64,000 nucleotides of DNA from Rhodoferax_B ferrireducens_A (GTDB lineage: Bacteria; Pseudomonadota; Gammaproteobacteria; Burkholderiales; Burkholderiaceae_C), in assembly GCF_031458075.1 (NCBI RefSeq), contig NZ_JAVDXT010000002.1, positions 558,001 to 622,000 on the forward strand. Reading direction: 5' to 3'. The position numbers and the translations under genes are program-made. The notes beneath the pieces are model-generated. The model was not told where the DNA came from and did no database searches. It was given only the letters and a program-made list of their open reading frames with translations. Positions 22,185 to 31,466 of this stretch are shown here, in pieces; positions within the stretch are counted from its first letter, which is position 1; every line of letters begins with the position of its first letter.

Positions 22185-25100
22185 TCGGCGCAGCTGACGC
22201 GGTTGCGGCCGGCGTGCTTGGACAGGTAGAGCCCGGCGTCGGCCCGGGCCAGCAGGCTGTCCAGCGAGTCGTCGGGCCGCAGGCTGCTGATGCCGAAGCT
22301 GGCCGTTACCGATACCGCCTCGCCGCGCACGCTGGCCATAGGCATGGTTTCCAGCGCGGTGCGTAGGCGTTCGGCCAGTGCCAGCGCTTCTGCGCCATCG
22401 GTTTCGGGCATCAGCACGCTGAATTCTTCGCCGCCCAGCCGGCCCATCACGTCCTGCTGGCGCACCAGCAGCCGGCAGGTACGGGTCAGCATGCGCAGCA
22501 CTTCGTCGCCCATGGCGTGGCCAAAGCGGTCGTTGATCTGCTTGAAGTGGTCCACGTCCAGCATCACCATGGCCAGCGGCCGCCCGTGGCGCCGGGCCCG
22601 GGCCAGCTCGGTCTCGGCACGCTCCATGAAGTGGCTGCGGCTGGCCATGCCGGTCAGGCTGTCGGTGCTGGCCAACTGGCGTAGCGCAGTCTCTATGGAT
22701 TTGCGCTCGGTGATGTCGATGACGGTGGCCAGCGCGCAGGGCTGGCCATCGTAAATGATGGGCACCATGGAGATCAGCGCCCAGATGGTCCGCCCATCGC
22801 CGACCACCAGGCACATTTCGTAGTCGCGCAGCACACCTTCGCGGCGGTACTGTTCCATCATGCGGTCGCGGTCTTCGGGTGTGCGGTACATGCTGCGCGG
22901 GTCGCGCCCCAGCAGGGCGGCAGCCGACATGCCGGCCAGCTCGGCAGCGCGCTCGTTGGCGTAGACGAAGACGTTGTCGGCGATGCGCGTCACCGTCATC
23001 GGCAGCGGCGCGTTCTGCAGAATCGCCAGGGTCCGGGCCTCGCTCTCGCGCAGCTCGCGGGTGCGGTCGGCCACGCGCTGTTCCAGGGTGTCGGCCAGGC
23101 TGCGCAGCTCGGCCACCAGGCGGGCGTTGTCGATGGCGTTCACCACATTACCCGACAGCAACTCCAGGAACAAGATGCGCTCGGGCGAAAACGCGCCGCT
23201 GACCGCCAGGTTCTCCAGGTATAGCGCGCCCACCACCCGGCCTTGGCGCACCAGCGGCATGCACAGCACCGAGCGGCCCGCGCGCTCGCCGAAGTAGGGC
23301 AGGCGCCGCCAGGCCGGGTCGAGTGCGGCGTCGTGCACCAGCACCGGGGCCGCGGTGCTGAGCACGGTGCGCAGGATTTCCAGCGGTAGCCGGCTGCCGG
23401 CCTCTTCCAGCGGCAGGCATTCCAGCACCCGTGGGCCGTTGGCGCCGCCGCTGTCGGCCTGCAGCACCCACAGGCCGTGGTCGCGCAGCACGATGGCCGC
23501 GCGGCTGGCGCCGGCGCTTTCGCGCAGCACATGCAGCAGGCGGGCCAGCAGCATGTCCAGTGCGATCTCGCCGGTGACAGCCTGCACGTTCTTCATCAGG
23601 CTGGCCAGGTCCAGCGAGCTGTCGGGCACCGCCAGCAGGGTGTCGCTGGCCAGGGGTGGCAAGGGAGTGGACGGGCTGGCAGGCTGTTCGGCCGCCCGGT
23701 CGATTTTGTCCATGCTGTCCACCAAGGCGCGGCCGCCCCAGCGCAGGAAGATGGTGCGGGCTTCGGCCCGTTCCGCGGCCGCGGCTGCCGAGCCGGGCGC
23801 GCTGTAGGCCAGAGCCTGGCTGCGCTGCCAGTGCACCAGGCCAAGCAGCAGCAGGTTGCCGGTGTGCTGTGCCGCCACTTGGGCGTGGTCCAGCTCGGCC
23901 AGCACATCGGCCGGGCCGTTGTCTTGCAGCAGCAGGCCGGCCAGCAGCATGCGGGCGCGCAGCAGATGGCGCAGCGGCCGCACATCGGCGCAGGTCTGGG
24001 CCCAGAGGTTCAGGCGCTCGAGGGCGGCGTTGCAGCGCTCGCTCGCCGTACCGTCCTGGCGGCTGCAGGCCAGCGCGGCCATGGCGGTAAAGAATACGCA
24101 GAACGGCACCATCACCATGCCGCGGCCGGCGGGGAACAATTGCTGCGCGGCGTCGCCCGCCACCACCGCGGCCTCGGGCTGGCCGGCCAGGGTGTGCAGC
24201 ATGCAGCGCCAGGCGTGCAGGAACATGGCGCCGGTCTGGTCGGCGCGGGCGGTATAGGTCTGGGCCAGCTGCTGGGCGGAGAACTGTGCATGTTCCAGCG
24301 GCGCATCGGCAAAGCGGGGTTGGCGCAAAGCCCGGACGGTTTCGCGCAGCGCGCCCAGGTAGTCGTGGGCCACCGGCTGGCGGATGCGGCGCAGCGTGGC
24401 GGCATGGTGTTCCAGCGATGCCTCCAGCTCGGCCAGCGGCGTGCTGGCCAGGAAGGCGTGGTAGTCGTGCACATACAGGCCGAGTCCGGCATGGCGCAGG
24501 CTGCCGGTTTCCAGCCCGTCGTGGTGCACCTGCATCAGCGCCGGCAGGCCGCTGGAGATGCCTTCAATCCAGTGCCGCAAAAAGGCGTTGAACGAGAAGC
24601 CCGCATGCGCATGCACATGGCGCCAGCTGTGCCGCTCCAGCAGGTCCATGGACATGCGGCCAAGCTGGTAGCCAAAGCGGTAGTCGCGCAGAAATTCGGC
24701 CACCATCAGGCCCATCACCGAATAGGCCGACAGAGCTGCCGGCGCATGGCCGCGGGTCACCATCAACCGCACCTGCAGCACGGTCAGCAGCGGCAGCAGC
24801 GCGGGCCGGGCGATGTAGGCGGCGGCCGTCATCTTGGCGATGACGTTCACCTGCTGCAGGCACAGCGGGTCGGTCATGGCGGGCTGGGCGGCCAGGGCGG
24901 AAAAACCCAGGGCTACGATCTCGTCGCGGGTGGCGGCCACCAGCTGCATGGCCTCGGCCGGCGTGGCAGCGGCCGGCGGCGCCGTGCCCAGCAGGCGCAG
25001 CACGGCCAGGCCCAGCTCCAGGGTTTCGTCCAGCTGGCCGGATGCGTAGAAGGATTCGATGCGCACGTCCAGCAGCCGGGCGCGGGCCGCGGGCTCGGCC

Positions 25101-27652
25101 ACATGCGGCAGGGCTGCCTCGATGAAGCCGTCCATGGCTGCGCTGTCGCCCTTGAGCGCGGCCATGCGCGCGGCGTGTACATGCAGGTCCAGCGCGGCCT
25201 CGGGCTGGACCTGCCAGTGGGCCTCGCCGTACAGGGCAATCGCCTGGGTGGCATAGCCGGCGGCCAGATCGAAGGAAGCTGCGTCGCTGGCCAGCCGGCT
25301 GGCCCGGGCATTGAAGCCGGCCAGCTGAACGCGCTCTTCGGCGTCCAGCATCAAGGCCTGGCCCTGGTTCAGGTGGTTCACCACCGCGAAATCCGGGTTG
25401 CCGCGCGCGCTGCCATCGCGCAGCAGCCGGCCTATGCGCAGATGCAGGGCTGGGCGCTGCGCGGGCGTGGCCAGCAGGTAGGCGGCTTCCTGCACCCGGT
25501 CGTGCACGAACGCGAATTCAACCCGCAGGCCCTGGCTCTCTACCGCGTCCAGCATGGCAATCCATTTGTAGCGCGCGTCTTGCGGCACCAGCAAGCCGGC
25601 TTCGAGCGCCGGGCCCAGCGCCTGCAGCACGGCGGCGTCGGGGCGCTCGCAGGCCACGCCCAGGGCGGACAGCGCAAACCGGCTGCCCAGGCAGGCTGCG
25701 GTGGTGAGCACCGTGCCGGTATCGGCCGGCAGGCGGCGCAGCTGCTCCAGCATCAGCGCCACCACGTTGTCGGCAATCCGCTCGCTGTGGATGCGTTCTT
25801 CGGACCAGCACCAGCGCGGCTGGCTGCGGTCCAGCCAAATCAGCTGGCGCCGGTGCAGGTCTTCCAGGAAGCGGCCGAGAAAGAAGGGATTGCCGCCGGT
25901 TTTTTCAACGCACAGCTGGGCCAGAGTTTGTACCTCGGCCAGCGGTTGCTGCAAGCTGTCGGCCAGCAGCTGGGCTACGGCGTCGGGCTGCAGCGCGCCC
26001 ACGCTGAGCGCCAGGCAGCGGCCGCCGGTATCGGCCAGCGCGGCCAGGTCCTGGGCCAGCGGGTGTTCGGGCGGCACCTCGCCGGCGCGGTAGGCGCCGA
26101 TCAGCAGCAGGTGCTGCAGGCCGTCGTCCAGTGCTAGCTCGCGCAGCAGGCGGCGTGAGACGCGGTCGGCCCATTGCAGGTCGTCGATGAATACCACCAG
26201 GGGTGTATTGGCACTGGCCAGCGCCGCAAAGCACAGCTGCATGCTGCGCAAAAAACGGTTCTCGGACTCGGTAGGACCCAGCGCCGCTACCGGCGGCAGC
26301 GCGTCTCCGAGCAGCATGCCCAGCTCGGGCAGGGCGGCCTGGGCAATCGCCGCATTCGGGCCCAGCCGCTGCAGCAGAGCCTCGCGCCAGACGGCCTGCT
26401 CGGCCGGTGGCAAGGCCAGCACCTGGCGCGCGCGCTGCTCCAGGGCTTGCAAAAAGGCCGCGCAGGGCGTGTGCTGGCCGAACTGGTTGAACTTGCCGCT
26501 GACCATCTGGCCGCGGTGGCCGAGCAGGCTGCGCTGCACCTCGTGGACCAGCGCGGTCTTGCCGATGCCGGAGACCCCGGCGATGGTGATGGTGCGCGCC
26601 GTGCCGCGGGCGGCCGACTCGAATACCTCGACCATGCGGCGGATGTCGTCGGCCCGGCCGTAGAGCCGGCCGGACACCTGGAAGCGTTCGGACAGATCGC
26701 CCTGGGCCAGTGCCAGGCCGGCCAGCGCCTCGGGCTGCTGCAGCTGTTGCAGGATCTGCTGCAGGTCGCGCCGCAGCACATGGTGGTTCTGGTAGCGGGC
26801 CTCGGGCTCTTTGGCCAGCAGGCGCGCCAGCAGTGCGGCCAGCACCGGCGGAGCGTCGGGGCGCAGCGGCAGCAGCGGCGGCGGGGCGATGGCCAGGTGG
26901 GCGTGCACCGCCTCCACCGGATCGCTGGGGTTGCCGAACGGCGGGCGGCCGGTCAGCATCTCGAACAGGGTGGCGCCCAGCGCGTAGAAGTCGGCCCGGT
27001 AGTCCAGGTCGTGGTTCATGCGGCCGGTTTGCTCGGGCGCCATATAGGCCAGCGTGCCTTCGAGCTCGCGCAGGCTGGTGGCCTGGGGCCGTTCGACCGA
27101 CATGTCGGCGGCAATCCCGAAGTCGATCAGCTTGACCGTGCCGCCAGCCAGCTGGGCGATGATGTTGCCGGGCGCGATGTCTTTGTGCAGGATGCCCTGG
27201 GCGTGGATGGCCTCTAGCGCATCGACCACCGCGATGCTGGTGCGCAGCGCGTCGGCCAGCGGCAGCGGCCCGTTGCGCAGCAGGGCGCGCACCGATGCGG
27301 CGCCGTCGTCGGGCATGGCCAGGAACAGCACGCCGCCGTGGCTGTCCAGGGTTTCGGCGCTGACGATGTTCGCATGCCGGACCCGGCGCGACAGCTCGTA
27401 TTCGCGCCGAAACCGGGCCACGTCGCCCGGGCCGAGGCGGGCCCGGCGCAGGAACTTGACCACCATGGGTACACCGGCGTGCAGGCAGCGCACCACCACC
27501 GAGCGCCGGCCCTGGTACACCAGCTCCAGCACCGTGTAGGCGCCAAAACTGCCGCCGGGTATGGCAAATGCGGGGGGCGGCCCCATGTCTTCTTGGGCGC
27601 CCGCCGTGGTGGCATCGAGCAGGGAATGGATGTGCAGGCGCGGCGCAGTCAT
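22181..27652 (-). CDS. Ser/Thr kinase-ATPase-GAF-PAS-GGDEF signalling protein
   Basis: 1823 residues. Order: Ser/Thr kinase (about 37-300; Lys66 in VVKFL, HKDIAPGN at 156-163, DFG 177-179, APE 205-207), AAA-type ATPase (P-loop GVSGIGKT at 359-366, IDDLQWAD Walker B), a long helical TPR-like region (about 620-1300), GAF (about 1370-1510), PAS (about 1540-1650) and GGDEF (GGEEF at 1740-1744 with inhibition site RQQD at 1731-1734). The kinase HKD differs from the usual HRD, but the catalytic Asp is kept. It is cytosolic, with no membrane helix. It probably links phosphorylation, a ligand sensed by GAF/PAS, and c-di-GMP output. It is a single gene with no partner in the same unit. Confidence 0.93.
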   Translation of the reverse strand: MTAPRLHIHSLLDATTAGAQEDMGPPPAFAIPGGSFGAYTVLELVYQGRRSVVVRCLHAGVPMVVKFLRRARLGPGDVARFRREYELSRRVRHANIVSAETLDSHGGVLFLAMPDDGAASVRALLRNGPLPLADALRTSIAVVDALEAIHAQGILHKDIAPGNIIAQLAGGTVKLIDFGIAADMSVERPQATSLRELEGTLAYMAPEQTGRMNHDLDYRADFYALGATLFEMLTGRPPFGNPSDPVEAVHAHLAIAPPPLLPLRPDAPPVLAALLARLLAKEPEARYQNHHVLRRDLQQILQQLQQPEALAGLALAQGDLSERFQVSGRLYGRADDIRRMVEVFESAARGTARTITIAGVSGIGKTALVHEVQRSLLGHRGQMVSGKFNQFGQHTPCAAFLQALEQRARQVLALPPAEQAVWREALLQRLGPNAAIAQAALPELGMLLGDALPPVAALGPTESENRFLRSMQLCFAALASANTPLVVFIDDLQWADRVSRRLLRELALDDGLQHLLLIGAYRAGEVPPEHPLAQDLAALADTGGRCLALSVGALQPDAVAQLLADSLQQPLAEVQTLAQLCVEKTGGNPFFLGRFLEDLHRRQLIWLDRSQPRWCWSEERIHSERIADNVVALMLEQLRRLPADTGTVLTTAACLGSRFALSALGVACERPDAAVLQALGPALEAGLLVPQDARYKWIAMLDAVESQGLRVEFAFVHDRVQEAAYLLATPAQRPALHLRIGRLLRDGSARGNPDFAVVNHLNQGQALMLDAEERVQLAGFNARASRLASDAASFDLAAGYATQAIALYGEAHWQVQPEAALDLHVHAARMAALKGDSAAMDGFIEAALPHVAEPAARARLLDVRIESFYASGQLDETLELGLAVLRLLGTAPPAAATPAEAMQLVAATRDEIVALGFSALAAQPAMTDPLCLQQVNVIAKMTAAAYIARPALLPLLTVLQVRLMVTRGHAPAALSAYSVMGLMVAEFLRDYRFGYQLGRMSMDLLERHSWRHVHAHAGFSFNAFLRHWIEGISSGLPALMQVHHDGLETGSLRHAGLGLYVHDYHAFLASTPLAELEASLEHHAATLRRIRQPVAHDYLGALRETVRALRQPRFADAPLEHAQFSAQQLAQTYTARADQTGAMFLHAWRCMLHTLAGQPEAAVVAGDAAQQLFPAGRGMVMVPFCVFFTAMAALACSRQDGTASERCNAALERLNLWAQTCADVRPLRHLLRARMLLAGLLLQDNGPADVLAELDHAQVAAQHTGNLLLLGLVHWQRSQALAYSAPGSAAAAAERAEARTIFLRWGGRALVDSMDKIDRAAEQPASPSTPLPPLASDTLLAVPDSSLDLASLMKNVQAVTGEIALDMLLARLLHVLRESAGASRAAIVLRDHGLWVLQADSGGANGPRVLECLPLEEAGSRLPLEILRTVLSTAAPVLVHDAALDPAWRRLPYFGERAGRSVLCMPLVRQGRVVGALYLENLAVSGAFSPERILFLELLSGNVVNAIDNARLVAELRSLADTLEQRVADRTRELRESEARTLAILQNAPLPMTVTRIADNVFVYANERAAELAGMSAAALLGRDPRSMYRTPEDRDRMMEQYRREGVLRDYEMCLVVGDGRTIWALISMVPIIYDGQPCALATVIDITERKSIETALRQLASTDSLTGMASRSHFMERAETELARARRHGRPLAMVMLDVDHFKQINDRFGHAMGDEVLRMLTRTCRLLVRQQDVMGRLGGEEFSVLMPETDGAEALALAERLRTALETMPMASVRGEAVSVTASFGISSLRPDDSLDSLLARADAGLYLSKHAGRNRVSCAD

Positions 27653-27715
27653 TGGCCGACATGATAGAGGTTTGCGCCGACAAGCCTGTTAAATGGGGCT
27701 GCCAAGTTTCAAGGA

Positions 27716-27774
27716 AAATACGCCTCTAGCGCATATTCTGCCTGCACAAGAAGCTATTTATTTGATAGCAAAAT
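27716..27774 (-). repeat. Dispersed short repeat between kinase gene and rhaK
   Basis: aaaatacgcctctagcgcat, then attctgcctgcacaagaagc and tatttatttgatagcaaaat. It shares both end modules and the middle with the 52711-52771 copy in reverse orientation. It ends just before the rhaK stop. Confidence 0.8.
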
Positions 27775-27779
27775 GTGTT

Positions 27780-29195
27780 TCAAGATGTGTGTAAACGCGC
27801 ACACCAGTCGGCGTGGTACGGCAGCAAACCGGGCAGATGCAGGCCCGGTACGGCTTGCAGTTGCTGGGCAGCCCAGGGCTGGGCCCAGTGGCTCAGCATC
27901 CAGGCGCCGCGGGCTGTGCCCTCCATCGCGTCCAGGCTGGCGCAGCAGCGGTGTCCGGGCAACAGCGCCTGCAGCAGGCCCAGGTACAGCGGGTTGCGGG
28001 CCAACGGACCTTCTATGACCACCGTGGATGCTGGGTTGCCGGGCCGCAGTTGGCCCACCAGCCAGGCGGTGACTTGGGCGCAGTACAGCGCGGCCAGGGC
28101 CGAGCGTGCGGCCGGGGGCAGATCTTGCAAACCTACGGCTTGGCCGGCGCGCAGCACTTCACCAACGCGTTGCATAAACGGCCCGCCCTGGGGGGCGAAG
28201 CTGGGCAGGGCCAGGGTCTGGCTTTGCAGCAGTGCGGCCACATCCGCGGGCGTACCCAGGTCGGCCGGCGCGCCGTCCAGCAGCGCCGCGAACTCGCGGC
28301 CGCCCATGAAACGCGCCGTAGGCGTGGCCTGGCTGCGCACGTTGACGTTGCACAGCATGTCGCGTTCCGCATCCAGTGTGGTGGTGGGCGCGTCGGGCGC
28401 CATCAGCACGGTCCAGGTGCCGGAGGACACGACAGTCAGGTCTTGTTCGCTGGCCAGGTAGCGCGCCAGGCAGGCATTGCTGTCGTGCACGCCGACGTGG
28501 ATTTCGCAGCTTTTTGGCAAACCCAGCGCTTCTGCCAATTCCGGGCGTACCGTGCCCAGCACCTGCCAGGCGGGCGCCAGCGGGGCGAACAGCGCGGCCC
28601 AGCCCTGGGTTTGGGCCAGCTGCGAATAGCCGTGTGCGTCCGGCAGCCACAGCTGGGTATGGCAGCCGAGGGATGACACCTCGCTGGCCGCCACGCCGCT
28701 GAGCCACCAGGCCCAGTACTGCGGATAAGGCAGCAGGGTACGCGTGCGCGCCCAGGCTTCGGGGTGGGTGTGTTGCAGCCAGTACAGCTGGCGCGCGGCG
28801 TTCAGGCCCATGGGCAGATCGGGCGACAGGGTGGCGTTGAAGCCGTCGCGCTGGCGCTGGTAGGCCTGGTGCAGCGCGCTGGTCTGACTGGCGTAGCCGT
28901 CGAACTCATAGTCCAGCGGCGGCCAGGCCAGGCCTTCATCATCCAGCGCGACGAAGGCCGCGCCGTGGGTGCAGGGGACAACGCGCGCGCAGCGCCGGGT
29001 CAGGCGGGAGGCTGCCAGCGTGCTGCAAATCCAATCGGTCAGCCCGCCGATGTCCAGCGCGCTATAGCCTAGCGGCGCGGCGACCGGCGCGTTCTTGCGG
29101 CCGTGCTGCTCCAGCACCTCGCCGCTGTCGTCTACCAGCAGCAGCTTGGCGTGGCTTTTGCCGATGTCGATGACCAGGGTCAGGTCCAATGCCAT
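27780..29195 (-). CDS. rhaK: Rhamnulokinase-type FGGY carbohydrate kinase
   Basis: 471 residues from ATG 29195. It phosphorylates L-rhamnulose at O-1, before the RhaD aldolase step. FGGY marks are the N-terminal phosphate-binding LVIDIGKSHAKLLLVDD, the catalytic Asp in VGVHDSNACLARYL, SSGTWTVLM, and the C-terminal VVIEGPLARNPLYL adenosine-binding region. The frame is open to 29285, but that part overlaps rhaM. It starts two bases after the rhaM stop and is the last gene of the rhamnose operon. Fuculokinase-like activity cannot be excluded from sequence, but context supports rhamnulose. Confidence 0.9.
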   Translation of the reverse strand: MALDLTLVIDIGKSHAKLLLVDDSGEVLEQHGRKNAPVAAPLGYSALDIGGLTDWICSTLAASRLTRRCARVVPCTHGAAFVALDDEGLAWPPLDYEFDGYASQTSALHQAYQRQRDGFNATLSPDLPMGLNAARQLYWLQHTHPEAWARTRTLLPYPQYWAWWLSGVAASEVSSLGCHTQLWLPDAHGYSQLAQTQGWAALFAPLAPAWQVLGTVRPELAEALGLPKSCEIHVGVHDSNACLARYLASEQDLTVVSSGTWTVLMAPDAPTTTLDAERDMLCNVNVRSQATPTARFMGGREFAALLDGAPADLGTPADVAALLQSQTLALPSFAPQGGPFMQRVGEVLRAGQAVGLQDLPPAARSALAALYCAQVTAWLVGQLRPGNPASTVVIEGPLARNPLYLGLLQALLPGHRCCASLDAMEGTARGAWMLSHWAQPWAAQQLQAVPGLHLPGLLPYHADWCARLHTS

Positions 29196-29197
29196 GC

Positions 29198-29518
29198 TCA
29201 ATCCAGATGGAACAGGCAGGGCAGGGGCTCGGCCACCGGGCTGCCATCGGGGTGGGTGCGCATCAAATCGCCCATATAGGCCCACCAGCGCTGCATCACC
29301 GGGTGCTGGGGTAGCTTGTCCATCGTGTGGTTTTGCGTGCGGCGCAGCACGGCGAACAGCACATGGTGCTCTTCATCGAGGTAGATGCTGTAGTCGCTGA
29401 CGCCAGCGTTCTTCAGCAGGTCCACCAGCTCGGGCCAGATCTCGTCATGGCGCTTTTTGTATTCCGCCACGCAGCCAGGGTTAAGGAACATCCGAAAGGC
29501 GAATTTCTCACTGCTCAT
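29198..29518 (-). CDS. rhaM: L-rhamnose mutarotase
   Basis: 106 residues. It interconverts alpha and beta anomers of L-rhamnose so the isomerase gets its substrate. The family core is clear: FRMFLNPGCVAEYKKRHDEIWPEL with the conserved His, then YSIYLDEEHHVLFAVL and WWAYMGDLM. The length is standard. The ATG overlaps the stop of the upstream permease gene by four bases (ATGA), so translation is coupled. It is also called rhaU in rhizobial rhamnose clusters. Confidence 0.95.
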   Translation of the reverse strand: MSSEKFAFRMFLNPGCVAEYKKRHDEIWPELVDLLKNAGVSDYSIYLDEEHHVLFAVLRRTQNHTMDKLPQHPVMQRWWAYMGDLMRTHPDGSPVAEPLPCLFHLD

Positions 29519-30477
29519 GCCAGCACCCTCCGGCGCTTGAACAGTTTGGGCAGCACCATGGAGACGATCAGCAGCGCGCCGATCACCATGGACATCACGA
29601 TGCCGGTGACATTTGCCATGCCCATGGCAAAGGTGAACAGGCCCAGCAGCAACACCGCCAGCATGGTGCCCACGATGCTGCCGCGCCCGCCCTGGATGGC
29701 CACGCCGCCCAGGATCACCATGGTGATGGCATCGAGCTCCCAGCCCATGGCGATGTTCGGCCGGGTGCTGCCGATGCGCCCGGTCAGCATGATGGCGGCC
29801 AGCGCGGCCATCAGGCCGGCGAACACAAACAGCGCCATGCGGTAGCGGTCGGCCGCGATGCCCGAGAAGCGCGCGGCCACCGGATTCGCGCCAATCGCAT
29901 ACAGCTTGCGGCCCAGCACCGTGCGGTGTAGCACCACGCCCACTACCACCGCACCGACCAGCAGGATGGCGAATTCGATAGGGATGATCAGCCAGCGCAC
30001 GCCTACCACCTCGCCCAGATAGCTGTTGCCCAGGGTGGAGAACACCTCGGGGTAGCCGGAGATCGCCTGGTCGCCCAGCGCCACCATGGCCAGGCCGCGG
30101 TACAGCGACAAGGTGCCAATCGTCACCACGATGGACGGCAGCTTGTAGCGCGTGACCAGCACGCCGTTCACCGCGCCGGCGATGCCGCCGGTGGCAAACG
30201 CTGCCAGAGTCATGACCAGCGGGCCAGCGCCGGCTTTCATCGCATAGCCCATGGCCAGCGAACTCAGGGCCAGGATGGCGGCAATCGACAGATCGATCTC
30301 GCCGGTGATGATCAGCAAGGCCAGCGCCAGCGCCAGAATGCCTTTTTCGCTGAAGTTGAAGGTGCTGTCGGCCAGCGCATCGGGCGAGATAAAGCCCGGC
30401 TGCGTGTAGCCAAATACCAGCAGTAGCAAGACCAGCAGGCCCAGCAGCACGCGTTCCCATGTGTTCCAGGCTTTCAT
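29515..30477 (-). CDS. rhaQ: Rhamnose ABC transporter permease (second)
   Basis: 320 residues with about eight to ten membrane helices. It belongs to the ribose/autoinducer-type (RbsC-like) permeases, with the typical ITGEIDLSIAAILALSSLAMGY and later GRGSIVGTMLAVLLLG segments. It pairs with the neighbouring permease as a heterodimer. Its start overlaps the stop of the upstream permease by four bases. Which of the two permeases is named rhaP or rhaQ is by convention only. Confidence 0.9.
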   Translation of the reverse strand: MKAWNTWERVLLGLLVLLLLVFGYTQPGFISPDALADSTFNFSEKGILALALALLIITGEIDLSIAAILALSSLAMGYAMKAGAGPLVMTLAAFATGGIAGAVNGVLVTRYKLPSIVVTIGTLSLYRGLAMVALGDQAISGYPEVFSTLGNSYLGEVVGVRWLIIPIEFAILLVGAVVVGVVLHRTVLGRKLYAIGANPVAARFSGIAADRYRMALFVFAGLMAALAAIMLTGRIGSTRPNIAMGWELDAITMVILGGVAIQGGRGSIVGTMLAVLLLGLFTFAMGMANVTGIVMSMVIGALLIVSMVLPKLFKRRRVLA

Positions 30478-31466
30478 GCCGTGGCCCCTTTCAATGTGGT
30501 TCTTTCCAGAATCTGGCGGCCTGCACGGCGCTCAGAGCGCGCATTTACCGTGACCGAAATCAAGATCACTGCGCCGGCAATCGCCTGCTGCCAGAACGGC
30601 GACACCTGGATCACCGGTAGCGCGCCGTTGACCACGCCGATAAACAGTACGCCCAGGGCCGCACCCAGCACGGTACCGACGCCACCGCCAATGCTCACGC
30701 CGCCAATCACGCAGGCCGCCACCACGGTCAGCTCATAGCCCGCGGCGAGTTCGGTATAGGCAATCGAATAGCGCCCGACCCATAGCAGGCCGGCCAGCCC
30801 GGCCAGCATGCCCGACAAGGTGTAGACCATCATCAGCCGCTTGCGCGCCGAGATGCCCACATAGGCGGCGGCGTGCGGGTTGCCGCCCAGGGCGTAGATC
30901 TCGCGGCCTTCGCGGCGCAGCTTCAAAAAGACGGCTGCCGCCACCAGCACGGCGATGGCAAACCACACCAACGCCGGCAGGCCGAGCCAGACCTCGCGCG
31001 GCAAGCCCTTGATGACCGGGTGGATGTCCTGGTCCGACACCCAGGCGCCTTTGCTGGCGACAAAGATGGCGCCGCGGTAGGCCGACATGGTGCCCAGGGT
31101 CACGACGATAGGCGGCAGGTCAAAGCGGGTGACCAGCCAGCCGTTCACCGCGCCCAGCAGGGCGCCTACGCCCAACGCCACTACCAGCAGCACCGGCACC
31201 GAAGCGCCCGGCCAGGCCTTGCCGATCAGCGCGCAGACCATGCCTGTCAACGCCAGATTGGAGGCCACGGACAGGTCGATGCCGCGGGTCAGCAGCACCA
31301 GCATCTGGCCCATCACCAGGATGGCCAGGATGGCCGAGTCGTTGGCAATGTCCATGCCGTTGCGCCAGGTCAGGAACACCGGGGCGCGCGCGCCCACGGC
31401 CAGGGCGATGGCGACGATGATGGCCAGCAACAGCCACTCGCGCCTAATAGAAGTCCACTGTTTCAT
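30474..31466 (-). CDS. rhaP: Rhamnose ABC transporter permease (first)
   Basis: 330 residues, an RbsC-like membrane protein with about ten helices. MLVLLTRGIDLSVASNLALTGM is the conserved cytoplasmic-loop signature of this family, and GGVSIGGGVGTVLGAALGVLFIG is the second. It starts with a four-base overlap to the ATPase gene, so ATPase and both permeases are coupled. Together with RhaS and RhaT it imports L-rhamnose across the inner membrane. Confidence 0.9.
   Translation of the reverse strand: MKQWTSIRREWLLLAIIVAIALAVGARAPVFLTWRNGMDIANDSAILAILVMGQMLVLLTRGIDLSVASNLALTGMVCALIGKAWPGASVPVLLVVALGVGALLGAVNGWLVTRFDLPPIVVTLGTMSAYRGAIFVASKGAWVSDQDIHPVIKGLPREVWLGLPALVWFAIAVLVAAAVFLKLRREGREIYALGGNPHAAAYVGISARKRLMMVYTLSGMLAGLAGLLWVGRYSIAYTELAAGYELTVVAACVIGGVSIGGGVGTVLGAALGVLFIGVVNGALPVIQVSPFWQQAIAGAVILISVTVNARSERRAGRQILERTTLKGATA

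Noticed and set aside
23477..26137. Long plus-strand open frame (886 codons) inside the giant kinase gene
   Set aside because: Composition (Gln, Gly, His, Arg-rich) is typical of an antisense shadow, and the opposite strand encodes recognised domains throughout.
29519..30460. Upstream extension of the rhaM frame
   Set aside because: It overlaps the whole permease gene in another frame; rhaM similarity starts at 29518.
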